10,192 bases of DNA from Thermoplasmata archaeon (GTDB taxonomy: Archaea; Thermoplasmatota; Thermoplasmata; Thermoplasmatales; Thermoplasmataceae), in assembly GCA_021845155.1 (NCBI GenBank), contig JAKBSB010000036.1, positions 1 through 10,192 on the forward strand, in the 5' to 3' direction. Of the stretch, positions 1 to 7,011 are shown in pieces. The position numbers were made by a program, and so were the translations under genes. The notes below the pieces were generated by a model. That model was given only the letters and a program-made list of their open reading frames with translations. It was not told where the DNA came from and searched no databases. Position 1 is the stretch's first letter. The number at the start of each line of letters is the position of its first letter.

Positions 1-90
1 ATTGTTCTTGCCCTCATCATGCTTGTCCCTGGCGTGTCATTTGCAATGACTCCACAATCACAGCACGTGACATATGTGTTCGGTGATTAG
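1..90 (+). pseudogene. Signal-peptide-coding 5' part of the surface protein gene, ended by in-frame TAG
   Basis: This stretch is in the same frame as the long open frame that begins at 94. It encodes a hydrophobic core (IVLALIMLVPGVSFA) followed by MTPQSQHVTYVFGD and then a TAG stop at 88-90. The core and the small residues before the likely cleavage point (Ser at -3, Ala at -1) are what a Sec signal peptide looks like; the positively charged start would lie before base 1. No frameshift is needed to join it to the downstream frame, so a single codon separates the export signal from the mature protein. I read this as a nonsense mutation, a sequencing error, or less likely a read-through codon. 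A short intact peptide gene is a weaker alternative. Confidence 0.6.
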
Positions 91-93
91 AAG

Positions 94-1851
94 GTGGCTT
101 TCTCATCCGATCATGCTGTGATAACAATGGGAGATCATTCCTATCATGTCTCATGGACAGTCTACATGATCAACAATGCACATCTTAAAAAGATGCATCT
201 CACAAACATATCATATGGAAGAATAGATTCAAAGTACCAGAACTCTGCCATACTGAGAGAAAACAATTCATACATAAGCCTGGCAGAGATATTCTCCTTT
301 GGCACTGCAATGGATGCAAGCATTGCAGTGAAGAATCTCATGAAGGTAAATGAGACCTATGAGATCATGTTCCACCTGAAATCAGGGAACCATCACTCAA
401 CATTCTCCATGAACGGAAATGATCCCCAGACTGGATCAATAACCAGTGGATCAGCACTTCCCGGAACAGGGTATGCAATGATACCCTCAGGAGACTGGTC
501 CATCAACATGGGTCATGTGAATGTGAACTGGCAGAACGAGATGTCCATATTCCATGTCGGATCTGTCGCTACAGATACTGTTTCAAGTTCAGTAAACCTT
601 CCCTTTGGTCCTGTAACGCTCATGGGAAATGAGACATACTCCATTGATCCTGTAATAAAACCCGAAATAATAGTACACTGTGCATGCAGTGGCGGAGGTG
701 GAGGAGGAGGAGGATCTGGAGGAGGTGGTAATCCCCCCGGTCTATCTACTATAGATGGTTTATCTACGAACATGGTTCTTCCCGGAAAATCGATCACGGT
801 ATCTGCAAATGTAAACAACGTTGGATCCGGTGGGGTGGTACTATATTTGCAAGCTTATAATGAATCTAGTAGTACGTGGCACATCATAACATCTGTCTAT
901 GTCGGGAGCTCAACGAGTCCCGCAAATTTAATTTGGATTGACAATGGTGTGGGGGGATCAAAATACGACTGGTCACAGGTTAGAGTATATGCCAGCAATA
1001 ATTATGGCAGTGGAAGTGTTTCTTCAACTAAAACCATTTATTCATATTACAATTCACCACTATCTAGCATTAAAGTATATAGTTCCAACGGATCATCTGT
1101 GGGTACCATAGTTAACAGTGTCTATATGCATGCAAGGGGTGTAGCTTATGGCAATGATATGGATACAGGTCTTGCAACGGTATTTGTACCCTCAAATTCA
1201 GAATACACCGTTCATAGTGTTAATCAATCTGTTGTTTTGGTCGGAGGAGGAGGCAGTCTTACTTCTAGTCCAAATTTCCAAAAGGATCCCAACATTCCCA
1301 TAGGCTCTTATTTCCAAAACTATACGAATAACAAGCCTGCTAGTCCTTCGACTATGTTGGATGTGCTTTCTCTCGCCTTGGGGGTTGCTGCGGCTTTACC
1401 AGGTCTTGATGGATTGGCAGCTTTAAGTGTAATAATAGGTACTTTGGGGTTAATCCCGGGAACTGGAAATTCTATTACACGGACGCAGACCAAGGATGGC
1501 GTGACGGGATCTTTTTTTTATGATACATCGGCCAGCGTCACTCCACCAAATCCACCGCTATGTGGAAGGATAGGCGCACCTTACTGTTCGAATCAATACG
1601 CAACCTTAGGCGTTTATTATGGCGGGTTTTTTGGAATTGATCAGAGTTTTAAAGCATCCTATATTTTTGTGATCCATGTTCCATTCGAGTATAATACCAA
1701 CCAGGTCACTCCTGGAGGTTCATATTCCTCCCCTGGATACATTGGCATACTAAAATATACTTCGGCAGTTGACATATCCAGAGGTCCTTATCACAATTAT
1801 CTTTACGGCGGCTCGGACTCGCTATTCTATACGATGGGGTACTATAATTAA
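94..1851 (+). CDS. Large secreted/surface protein, chimeric, with polyglycine linker (5' end cut off by a TAG)
   Basis: I do not recognise the family. The 585-codon frame opens at a GTG directly after the TAG at 88-90, but the natural start is probably before the window. Residues 1-198 form an N-terminal region with four N-x-S/T sequons. It ends in a Cys-x-Cys pair (196, 198). A linker of 12 glycines broken by one Ser follows (200-212). Residues about 214-320 are beta-rich and look like an Ig-type or CARDB-like domain (inference). Residues 421-455 are strongly hydrophobic and rich in Ala, Gly and Leu, and could insert into a membrane. The C-terminal part has two more Cys near Pro-Pro-Leu-Cys and Pro-Tyr-Cys. 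Codon use changes at the linker: Leu TTA/TTG, Ser TCG and Gln CAA are absent before it and common after it. The gene at 1882 follows after 30 bases and probably shares its transcript. If translated only from 94, the protein would lack an export signal. Confidence 0.8.
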   Translation: MAFSSDHAVITMGDHSYHVSWTVYMINNAHLKKMHLTNISYGRIDSKYQNSAILRENNSYISLAEIFSFGTAMDASIAVKNLMKVNETYEIMFHLKSGNHHSTFSMNGNDPQTGSITSGSALPGTGYAMIPSGDWSINMGHVNVNWQNEMSIFHVGSVATDTVSSSVNLPFGPVTLMGNETYSIDPVIKPEIIVHCACSGGGGGGGGSGGGGNPPGLSTIDGLSTNMVLPGKSITVSANVNNVGSGGVVLYLQAYNESSSTWHIITSVYVGSSTSPANLIWIDNGVGGSKYDWSQVRVYASNNYGSGSVSSTKTIYSYYNSPLSSIKVYSSNGSSVGTIVNSVYMHARGVAYGNDMDTGLATVFVPSNSEYTVHSVNQSVVLVGGGGSLTSSPNFQKDPNIPIGSYFQNYTNNKPASPSTMLDVLSLALGVAAALPGLDGLAALSVIIGTLGLIPGTGNSITRTQTKDGVTGSFFYDTSASVTPPNPPLCGRIGAPYCSNQYATLGVYYGGFFGIDQSFKASYIFVIHVPFEYNTNQVTPGGSYSSPGYIGILKYTSAVDISRGPYHNYLYGGSDSLFYTMGYYN

Positions 1852-1870
1852 CGCTTGCTTTCTAATTAAT

Positions 1871-1875
1871 GGTGA
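1871..1875 (+). promoter_or_regulatory. Ribosome binding site of the downstream membrane-anchored protein
   Basis: GGTGA lies six bases before the ATG at 1882 and matches the archaeal anti-Shine-Dalgarno core. It supports that ATG as the start and fits an internal gene of an operon, since no good TATA box lies in the 30-base gap. Confidence 0.5.
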
Positions 1876-1881
1876 ATGTGA

Positions 1882-2571
1882 ATGTTAAGGAAAAAGAGAA
1901 CAATTGCAATAATCATAATGGTACTGATAGTGACATCTGGAGGGTATACAATAGTAAGTAATTCAACCGAACCTCATCTCCCCAGTCTTTCTGTAACTGG
2001 TATTTCATTTTCTGAAAAGATAATCAATAAAACACACTCTCCATTTTCCAGTAGATATACTGGAGGATCAGTGTCAACATTGTTCTTCCATAATTTTACA
2101 CTTTATGGGGACAGTGCAACATATGGGTTTAGCCTCAATTCTTTCGACTTCACAACTTTTTCTTATGGCAATCTTCACCCGTTTTCAGTCCTTATCACTA
2201 AGACAAACCAATCCAGTAAGTTACCTTACTTTGGATCATTTTTTTTAAAGGTAATCAATTCTAATATTACAACTCTGGTAGATGTAAACGGAAGTGAGAT
2301 TTATAATTCCGGTGTCACTGAATCAGGGACCATGGTACCCCTAAATACCTCGGTTATTGAATATCACCTTGGCTACACTCCAAAGGTCCCTTTTACTATT
2401 ATTAACAAAACCTTTGCAACTGAGAATGGCATTAAGTATGCAACCAATTATAGCCTCACATACTCACTTGAACTTGTTCCGATTTTTGAAGCTGGACCAT
2501 ATTATGCAATCGGTCATAAGATTTGGATTTCCCATACCTTCAAATACCCCTTTTCTAATTTGACATTATAA
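1882..2571 (+). CDS. Membrane-anchored extracellular protein, sequon-rich, unknown function
   Basis: The 229-residue product has a basic start (MLRKKR) and one hydrophobic helix at about residues 7-26, then roughly 200 extracellular residues. The helix may be an uncleaved anchor or a signal peptide. The exported part is rich in Ser, Thr, Phe and Tyr and appears beta-rich. It carries ten N-x-S/T sequons by my count, far above chance, which suggests an N-glycosylated cell-surface protein. No enzyme motif is visible and I do not recognise the family. It lies 30 bases after the large surface protein gene on the same strand and shares the AT-leaning codon use of that gene's C-terminal half, so the two may have arrived together. 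A partner, chaperone or protective role for the upstream protein is only a guess. Confidence 0.75.
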   Translation: MLRKKRTIAIIIMVLIVTSGGYTIVSNSTEPHLPSLSVTGISFSEKIINKTHSPFSSRYTGGSVSTLFFHNFTLYGDSATYGFSLNSFDFTTFSYGNLHPFSVLITKTNQSSKLPYFGSFFLKVINSNITTLVDVNGSEIYNSGVTESGTMVPLNTSVIEYHLGYTPKVPFTIINKTFATENGIKYATNYSLTYSLELVPIFEAGPYYAIGHKIWISHTFKYPFSNLTL

Positions 2572-2572
2572 G

Positions 2573-2590
2573 CGGTAATAACCGTCTCTT
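2573..2590 (+). terminator. Possible terminator after the surface protein operon
   Basis: A short hairpin, CGGT-AATA-ACCG (2573-2584), begins one base after the stop codon at 2571 and is followed by a pyrimidine run ending in TTT. The stem is only four base pairs (five with a G-U pair), so this is weak evidence. Confidence 0.3.
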
Positions 2591-2620
2591 TACAGTAGAT
2601 CAATAATTTATTCTGGCTGA

Positions 2621-2746
2621 GAATTGCCCGGCATGGGTATACTAACGTCAATGACGTTAAACGTGGTGGAAGGAGCCTATTCCACAGGAAATTGCACGAA
2701 TCTTATGCGGGAAACACAACCTCCTTCCCGAGGTGGTTTAAAAACC
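2621..2746 (+). mobile_element. Possible right-end relic of an IS200/IS605-type (TnpB) element
   Basis: The stretch packs several perfect stems: TAACGTC/GACGTTA with a 3-base loop (2643-2659), GTGGAA/TTCCAC with an 8-base loop (2666-2685), and ACCTC/GAGGT around CTTCCC (about 2719-2734). GGAAGGAG (2668-2675) can also pair with CTCCTTCC (2721-2728). One frame, open from 2621 to a stop at 2797-2799, encodes a peptide containing NLMRETQPPSRGGLKTG, which reminds me of the basic, Pro/Gly-rich tails of archaeal TnpB proteins. In such elements the tail of tnpB overlaps the structured guide-RNA scaffold at the right end, which would explain hairpins and a coding tail in one place. No TnpB catalytic motif is present and the left end is missing. 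The assignment is recall-based and weak. Confidence 0.35.
2737..2744 (+). promoter_or_regulatory. Candidate TATA box for the small membrane protein gene
   Basis: TTTAAAAA would place transcription start near 2767. That is past the ATG at 2751 but about 40 bases before the ATG at 2808, so it favours the later start. It sits at the edge of the hairpin-rich relic and could equally be part of that structure. Confidence 0.3.
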
Positions 2747-2807
2747 GGTCATGTGTGTGGGATGCCATGGTTGTGGCATAATCAGGTTCCAAGTGGATAA
2801 TGATACG

Positions 2808-3026
2808 ATGAGATTGATAAAAATACTCATATATCTGCAATATACACTGACTGCAGTCTCTGTATATCTTTTAATTTCTGTAGTACTTCAAGTTCTACCG
2901 GCGTTATACTATCCTGGTATTCATGGAGAGGGGGCGTTTGCCTTCTTTTTTGTAATTATCACATTGTCAGCGGCCCTTTATGTTAATTCGATAGCCATCC
3001 ATAGACTTAAAGAGAAGAATAAATAA
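2808..3026 (+). CDS. Small two-helix membrane protein, unknown function
   Basis: From the ATG at 2808 the product has 72 residues: MRLIK, a long hydrophobic helix (about residues 5-30), a short loop (PALYYPGIHGEG), a second helix (about 43-62) and a basic tail ending KEKNK. This pattern suggests a two-pass membrane protein with a short outer loop. The frame is open back to an ATG at 2751, which would add 19 residues including three Cys (CVGCHGC). I prefer 2808 because it lies just before the first helix, because the only nearby TATA-like box is too close to 2751, and because the added part overlaps the relic-like sequence. I see no family signature. Neighbouring sequence is decayed, so it may be a cargo gene or a lone survivor. 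Confidence 0.5.
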   Translation: MRLIKILIYLQYTLTAVSVYLLISVVLQVLPALYYPGIHGEGAFAFFFVIITLSAALYVNSIAIHRLKEKNK

Positions 3027-3058
3027 TCTGAAAACGGAAATAGGCAACAGGGTAGTGA

Positions 3059-3640
3059 TTAGGTGTAGTATTGAATATCATGGTCGATTTTGGCCGGGTT
3101 GATTGTATAATTCCACTTTCCATAAAATTCGTCCGTCTCTTTGTTTAATTTCCATATCTCCTTTTTGCTGATCTTGATGCTTTTCTTATAACTGTCACGA
3201 TGAATGCTTCACTCTACCCTTAGACTTTTCTCGGTCCTTGTATTGGCTATGAGGTTTACGATTACCTCAAACGAAATGAGAAGTTTTCCTCCTAAGTTAT
3301 TTGTTATGAATGGTAATAACATGTGCTCAATTTTTATTCCAGCAGCTTTTGTTCCGTAGGAAAGGATATCCACTGATCTTCAGTCCTGTTTTCAGTGGTA
3401 AGTTTCTGCAGATCAATAGTTCCTTCACGTTGGGGCATCTCTTTCTTACCATCTAATTCCGCTATTTCCTAATTGATTCTACGGTAAACTCTGAAGCATC
3501 AAGATCGATGCCAACATTCACGTGTTCCTCCTCGTTTCATGTCATATATATCGCAGAGTACAGGCTTTCCTTTGCCAGCTACATGAAATCGAATAAGTCA
3601 ACCTCATCGTATTCACCGGATGTTTCTCATCCCTTTCCAT
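3059..3640 (-). pseudogene. Broken minus-strand gene, possibly a transposase relic
   Basis: Read right to left, coherent protein-like stretches can be joined only across defects. One frame gives EYDEVDLFDFM, then TAG (3579-3581), LAKESLYSAIYMT, then TGA (3537-3539), then NEEEHVNVGIDLDASEFT. A shift near 3465-3475 leads to IAELDGKKEMPQREGTIDL. A second shift near 3350 leads to AAGIKIEHMLLPFITNN and a hydrophobic stretch (GGKLLISFEVIVNLIANT). A TGA (3209-3211) precedes KETDEFYGKWNYTINP, and a TAA closes the frame at 3059-3061. Three internal stops and two shifts mark a dead gene. The GKLLISF-type stretch vaguely recalls the C-terminal part of IS4/IS1634-type transposases, but I see no DDE residues, so the family remains open. 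It fills most of the gap between the small membrane protein gene and the pilus operon. Confidence 0.45.
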
Positions 3641-3748
3641 TGTTCCTGAAGTTATCTATGTTCTCCTTTTATGTGTCGATTGAAAACCTCTAAAGGTAGA
3701 TGCCAAAATTGTTAACAGAAATCATTAACTTATGTCATTCAGGTAGGA

Positions 3749-5236
3749 TCAATGTTCTATTCCGAGCTGGTCAAGCACGTCATCACGTGCCTTGTAAAAT
3801 CTGCGAATTATTCTGGTGATCTCCCTGAAATCATTGGTATGCAATTCCTGCAGCCTTGAAAGTACTTTCTCCCTGATTGTGATCTCATCTTCCATCTCCG
3901 CCTCTGTCTTTCCCTCCCTTTCGGCAATCCGTTTGAGGACATAACTGAAGCCTGAGGAATCATAATCATTTCCGTTAAATGAATAAACTTCGTTCAAGAT
4001 AAGATCATCTGAAACTGGATCAATCTCCTTGATCTCACTTATGCTCCTGACTCTTCTTTCCGTGCCTGATTGTCCCTGGAAAGTCTCAAGGAGAACAACT
4101 GCATCTATTGCTGCTATGAGGTTTCTGGGGATGTTAATAGGTTTTGCCTCAAGCCTGTGAACGAATGTGTTGACATCGTCTGCATGAAAGGTTGTATAAC
4201 CATACCTTCCAACAGACATTGCCTGGAACACCGTGAAAGCCTCTCTCCCTCTTACCTCACCAAGCACTATGTAATTTGGTCTGTGCCTCAGGGAGATGGT
4301 GAGAAGATCAAACATGTCTATTTCACCCTCTATCCTTCCGTCAGGTCCAGGAATTCCGTAGCCAGGCCTTGTTAATGTTGATACCCAGTTCTCATGGAAA
4401 AGGTTCAGCTCCTTGGTATCCTCTATTGTTATGATCTTCTTCTCAGGTGGAATGAAGAGAAGAATTGCATTGAGGAATGTTGTCTTTCCTGAAGCAGTCC
4501 CTCCAACAATTATGATGTTGGATCCGTATTCTGACAGTATCCAGAGATATGCAAATATCCTGGCTGAAGTTGAACCTGCGGATATGAGATCAACAGGACT
4601 GAAGGGGACTGACCTGAACTTCCGGATTGTGAAACTCGAACCGTTCGTTGTAACCTCTCTTCCCAGTGAAGCCTGCAGTCTCGATCCGTCATGAAGGTTT
4701 GCATCAATAACCGGAGTGGAAAGAGAGAGAGACTTTCCCGACTTCTGGCTAAGAGTCTTGACAAACCTGGAAAGTTCCTCTTCATTTTGGAAGATTACGT
4801 TTGTTGGTATGTAGCCGAATTTGCGGTGATAGATGAAAATATTCAGATTCGATCTGTCACACGATATATCCTCTATTTCCGGATCCTTCAGAAGTGTTTC
4901 AATGCGATCAAAACCGAACAGGTCCCTTCTGAAATAGTAGGCTATGAACATTTTCTGTTCCGAATTTATGCCAACTTTAAGATTTTCTGATATTTCAGAA
5001 ATCTGTGCATCCAGACCCATGGAAGAACTTTCAGTGTTAACACCGTTCATAGCATTATCTTTCATTATCCTCAGTATTTCCATGGAAGTCTTTTCAAGGA
5101 CAGGTTCCCTGACGAAATAATATACGGTTCCATCGGAATTCCTGCGGCAGATCTGGACTCTTGAATATTGTTGAATTATCTCTTTCTCTATGATAATTTC
5201 ATAATTCTTCAGGAAAGAATCGTCAGGTCCATTCAT
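3749..5236 (-). CDS. Type IV filament/secretion ATPase B (TadA/FlaI-like)
   Basis: This 495-residue protein belongs to the GspE/TadA/FlaI hexameric ATPases that drive pilin assembly at the cytoplasmic membrane. Residues 1-110 are a variable N-terminal part. The family's N2 domain follows, with EDISCDRSN near 122-130 and the FIYHRKF stretch at 134-140. The motor domain has Walker A GGTASGKT (245-252), an Asp box IEDTKE (271-276), a Walker B-type region with catalytic Glu327 in LGEVRG, and a His box VGRYGYTTFHAD (342-353). The usual first His after Gly is Arg344 here, while His351 is kept. The C-terminal helical part resembles archaeal FlaI/Epd-type ATPases. The ATG follows directly on the TGA of platform protein 2, so translation is probably coupled. 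It is the last gene of the operon. A paralogue opens the same operon. Confidence 0.92.
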   Translation of the reverse strand: MNGPDDSFLKNYEIIIEKEIIQQYSRVQICRRNSDGTVYYFVREPVLEKTSMEILRIMKDNAMNGVNTESSSMGLDAQISEISENLKVGINSEQKMFIAYYFRRDLFGFDRIETLLKDPEIEDISCDRSNLNIFIYHRKFGYIPTNVIFQNEEELSRFVKTLSQKSGKSLSLSTPVIDANLHDGSRLQASLGREVTTNGSSFTIRKFRSVPFSPVDLISAGSTSARIFAYLWILSEYGSNIIIVGGTASGKTTFLNAILLFIPPEKKIITIEDTKELNLFHENWVSTLTRPGYGIPGPDGRIEGEIDMFDLLTISLRHRPNYIVLGEVRGREAFTVFQAMSVGRYGYTTFHADDVNTFVHRLEAKPINIPRNLIAAIDAVVLLETFQGQSGTERRVRSISEIKEIDPVSDDLILNEVYSFNGNDYDSSGFSYVLKRIAEREGKTEAEMEDEITIREKVLSRLQELHTNDFREITRIIRRFYKARDDVLDQLGIEH

Positions 5237-6070
5237 TCAGGCAACCCCTGCCCCTATGAGTATCAGTGCCGAAACGAGAAGAATTGCACCGATCATAAAT
5301 ATGCCGGACCTCATCCGACCGTCCTTTAAAAGTCCGGAAATCGCCCCTATGCCCACGCCCTGGACATAAATCCCGGCATCGAATATCCTCTCAATAACTG
5401 GCCTTAAATTGGTACTTCCAGGCAGCCCCAGAGATCCAAAAGTTGTACTCTTTATCTTCGGGAAGAAGCCTATATCTATTATCAGGATTACGAAAATGAA
5501 AACACCCAGGGCAATGAGAAGGACAAGGATGTAATTCTGCATCTCGGCTCTTCTGGTATCCCTCATAAGTGCCATCTGTGCATTGAAATCAGATATGAGG
5601 GTCACAACATCATAGGTGTTGTTTCCCGATTCGCTTGCTTTTCTTATGATTCTTCCAACCCTTCTTATGTCTGCGGAACCAGTTTTATCACCAAATGTCC
5701 CAAGCGCTTCATCCACCGGTAAACCAACTGAGATCTTGTTTTCGAGGTCTCGTATTTCCGGGGAAAGGTGTCCGTAATCGTTGGACGCTGTCATCTTTAT
5801 TGCTTCTGCCATGGGAAGTCCGAATATTGAATAGTTGGACAGGTCTCTCAGGAAATCAGGAAGTCTCCTTTCAGCATCCTTTATTGCGTTCTGCTTTTTG
5901 TTGAAAAGGTATCCAACAGGTATGAGGAATATGGATACTGAAATAGCAATTGAAGCAATGGGATGTATTTTCGGATCAACTGCCGGAATCCTGGATATAA
6001 TAAAAAAAACGAATACTGCAACAGACATTGCTGCAGAAAGCAATCCCATTGAGGTAACGGTTATTTTCAA
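5237..6070 (-). CDS. Type IV filament platform protein 2 (TadC/FlaJ-like, T2SSF)
   Basis: The 277-residue membrane protein has helices at about 8-27, 36-55, 180-203 and 255-275, with a cytoplasmic helical T2SSF domain between helices 2 and 3. It contains RRLPDFLRDLSNY (68-80) and KASESGNNTYDVV (144-156), as expected for TadC/FlaJ-type platforms that sit in the membrane and contact the ATPase. The start is a TTG that overlaps the previous gene's stop in TTGA. A strong GGAGGTGA lies four bases upstream of it, which decides for TTG rather than the ATG seven codons later. The size fits a single-T2SSF protein of the TadB/TadC kind rather than the larger two-domain FlaJ. With its upstream neighbour it probably makes a two-subunit platform. 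Confidence 0.88.
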   Translation of the reverse strand: MKITVTSMGLLSAAMSVAVFVFFIISRIPAVDPKIHPIASIAISVSIFLIPVGYLFNKKQNAIKDAERRLPDFLRDLSNYSIFGLPMAEAIKMTASNDYGHLSPEIRDLENKISVGLPVDEALGTFGDKTGSADIRRVGRIIRKASESGNNTYDVVTLISDFNAQMALMRDTRRAEMQNYILVLLIALGVFIFVILIIDIGFFPKIKSTTFGSLGLPGSTNLRPVIERIFDAGIYVQGVGIGAISGLLKDGRMRSGIFMIGAILLVSALILIGAGVA

Positions 6071-7011
6071 ACCCTCACCTCCTTAACAATTGAATTCAGG
6101 AAATAGATGAAGAATACAGTCAATATTGGCATCATTATCCCAACTATAAAAATAAGCACCAGTATCAGGGCACCGGGGTTTGACGATGAAAGGGCAGCAA
6201 TGACACCTATAATGATGATCATGATAAGTGGAAACGCAACACCAACGGTTATGTAACTCTCAGCAACAATTCCGATGGAATCAACATTCTTCTTTACCTC
6301 ATTGTTAAGTTCAGACTGGTACCTCCTTGCCTTGGTCACCAGGTAATCCTTCAGGTCTCCTCCAGAAGTTACTGTTGTCACGATTCCCTGGAGAAACTCA
6401 GAAAATTTCAACGATGGCGTGTAGATAATTGCCTCTTTTATTGCTGATATTATATCCTTGCCGAAAAGACTGGTCGAGATCCATATGTATTTTGCCTCCC
6501 TGGCAACCTCACCGTAATCAGAGCTTTCACTGAGCACTTCAAATATGCGGTCAACCGGTATATCCGCAGAAGCCATTGTAGCCGCAAAACCTATGGTTAT
6601 GGGCATAAGAGCATCGATCTTTCTCTTCCTGACCCTCGAAATGCTGCGTGGAATGTCAGAATACACGGCTGCGATTGAAATAAATATCAGAAATGCTGTG
6701 GAAGATATAATGAAGTCAAATCTCCTGAATTCCACATCAAGAAATAGGGCAGTGACTGTTATAACTATTGCACTGATAAGCGAATAGAAGAACATCTGCC
6801 CGTAGAATTCGTAAGGGGTTAACGGCATCTTCGACCTCCTGAATTGGGTCTGAGTTTTCCATGGCACCTTCAATCTTTCAAGAACCGGACGAAAAATACG
6901 AATGCCTGTTTTTGCACTGAATGGAAGGATCATTGCCGAATAAACATCGGTATCATTTTCACTAACTTGCGATCTCCAGGGCATCACCCTCCCTTTTTTA
7001 TCAACTGTCAA
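6067..7011 (-). CDS. Type IV filament platform protein 1 (TadB/FlaJ-like, T2SSF)
   Basis: The 314-residue protein has an about 70-residue polar N-terminal extension, helices at about 72-92 and 98-117, a cytoplasmic T2SSF domain (about 120-248), and helices at about 252-274 and 280-304. The stretch TVTSGGDLKDYLVTKARR (213-230) matches the Gly-Gly-Asp-Leu region typical of archaeal FlaJ-type platforms. The listed TTG start overlaps the TGA of ATPase A (TTGA) and has a moderate AGGGGAT upstream. An in-frame ATG at 6984 follows GGGAGGGTG very closely and would shorten the protein by nine residues. The 3' end overlaps platform protein 2 by four bases. The family pairs such proteins with a secretion ATPase to build pili, which the neighbours on both sides support. 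Confidence 0.88.
   Translation of the reverse strand: MTVDKKGRVMPWRSQVSENDTDVYSAMILPFSAKTGIRIFRPVLERLKVPWKTQTQFRRSKMPLTPYEFYGQMFFYSLISAIVITVTALFLDVEFRRFDFIISSTAFLIFISIAAVYSDIPRSISRVRKRKIDALMPITIGFAATMASADIPVDRIFEVLSESSDYGEVAREAKYIWISTSLFGKDIISAIKEAIIYTPSLKFSEFLQGIVTTVTSGGDLKDYLVTKARRYQSELNNEVKKNVDSIGIVAESYITVGVAFPLIMIIIIGVIAALSSSNPGALILVLIFIVGIMMPILTVFFIYFLNSIVKEVRV
6074..6081 (-). promoter_or_regulatory. Ribosome binding site for the TTG start of platform protein 2
   Basis: GGAGGTGA inside the 3' end of platform protein 1 pairs fully with the archaeal 16S rRNA tail and lies four bases from the TTG at 6070. It is the best Shine-Dalgarno sequence I noticed in the operon and fixes an otherwise doubtful start. 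Confidence 0.75.

Noticed and set aside
88..90. TAG as a pyrrolysine codon
   Set aside because: No pyrrolysine genes or downstream insertion element are visible, and the host looks like Thermoplasmatales rather than a methylamine-using methanogen. A mutation or error is simpler.
513..818. Minus-strand frame of 101 codons with a polyproline run
   Set aside because: The prolines are the antisense reading of the polyglycine linker in the real plus-strand gene.
2642..2735. Hairpin cluster as a possible CRISPR array
   Set aside because: The stems differ from one another and there are no equal repeats with spacers.
4070..4785. Several open frames on either strand inside the ATPase B gene
   Set aside because: They are shadows of the well-supported ATPase frame, which carries all motifs in order.
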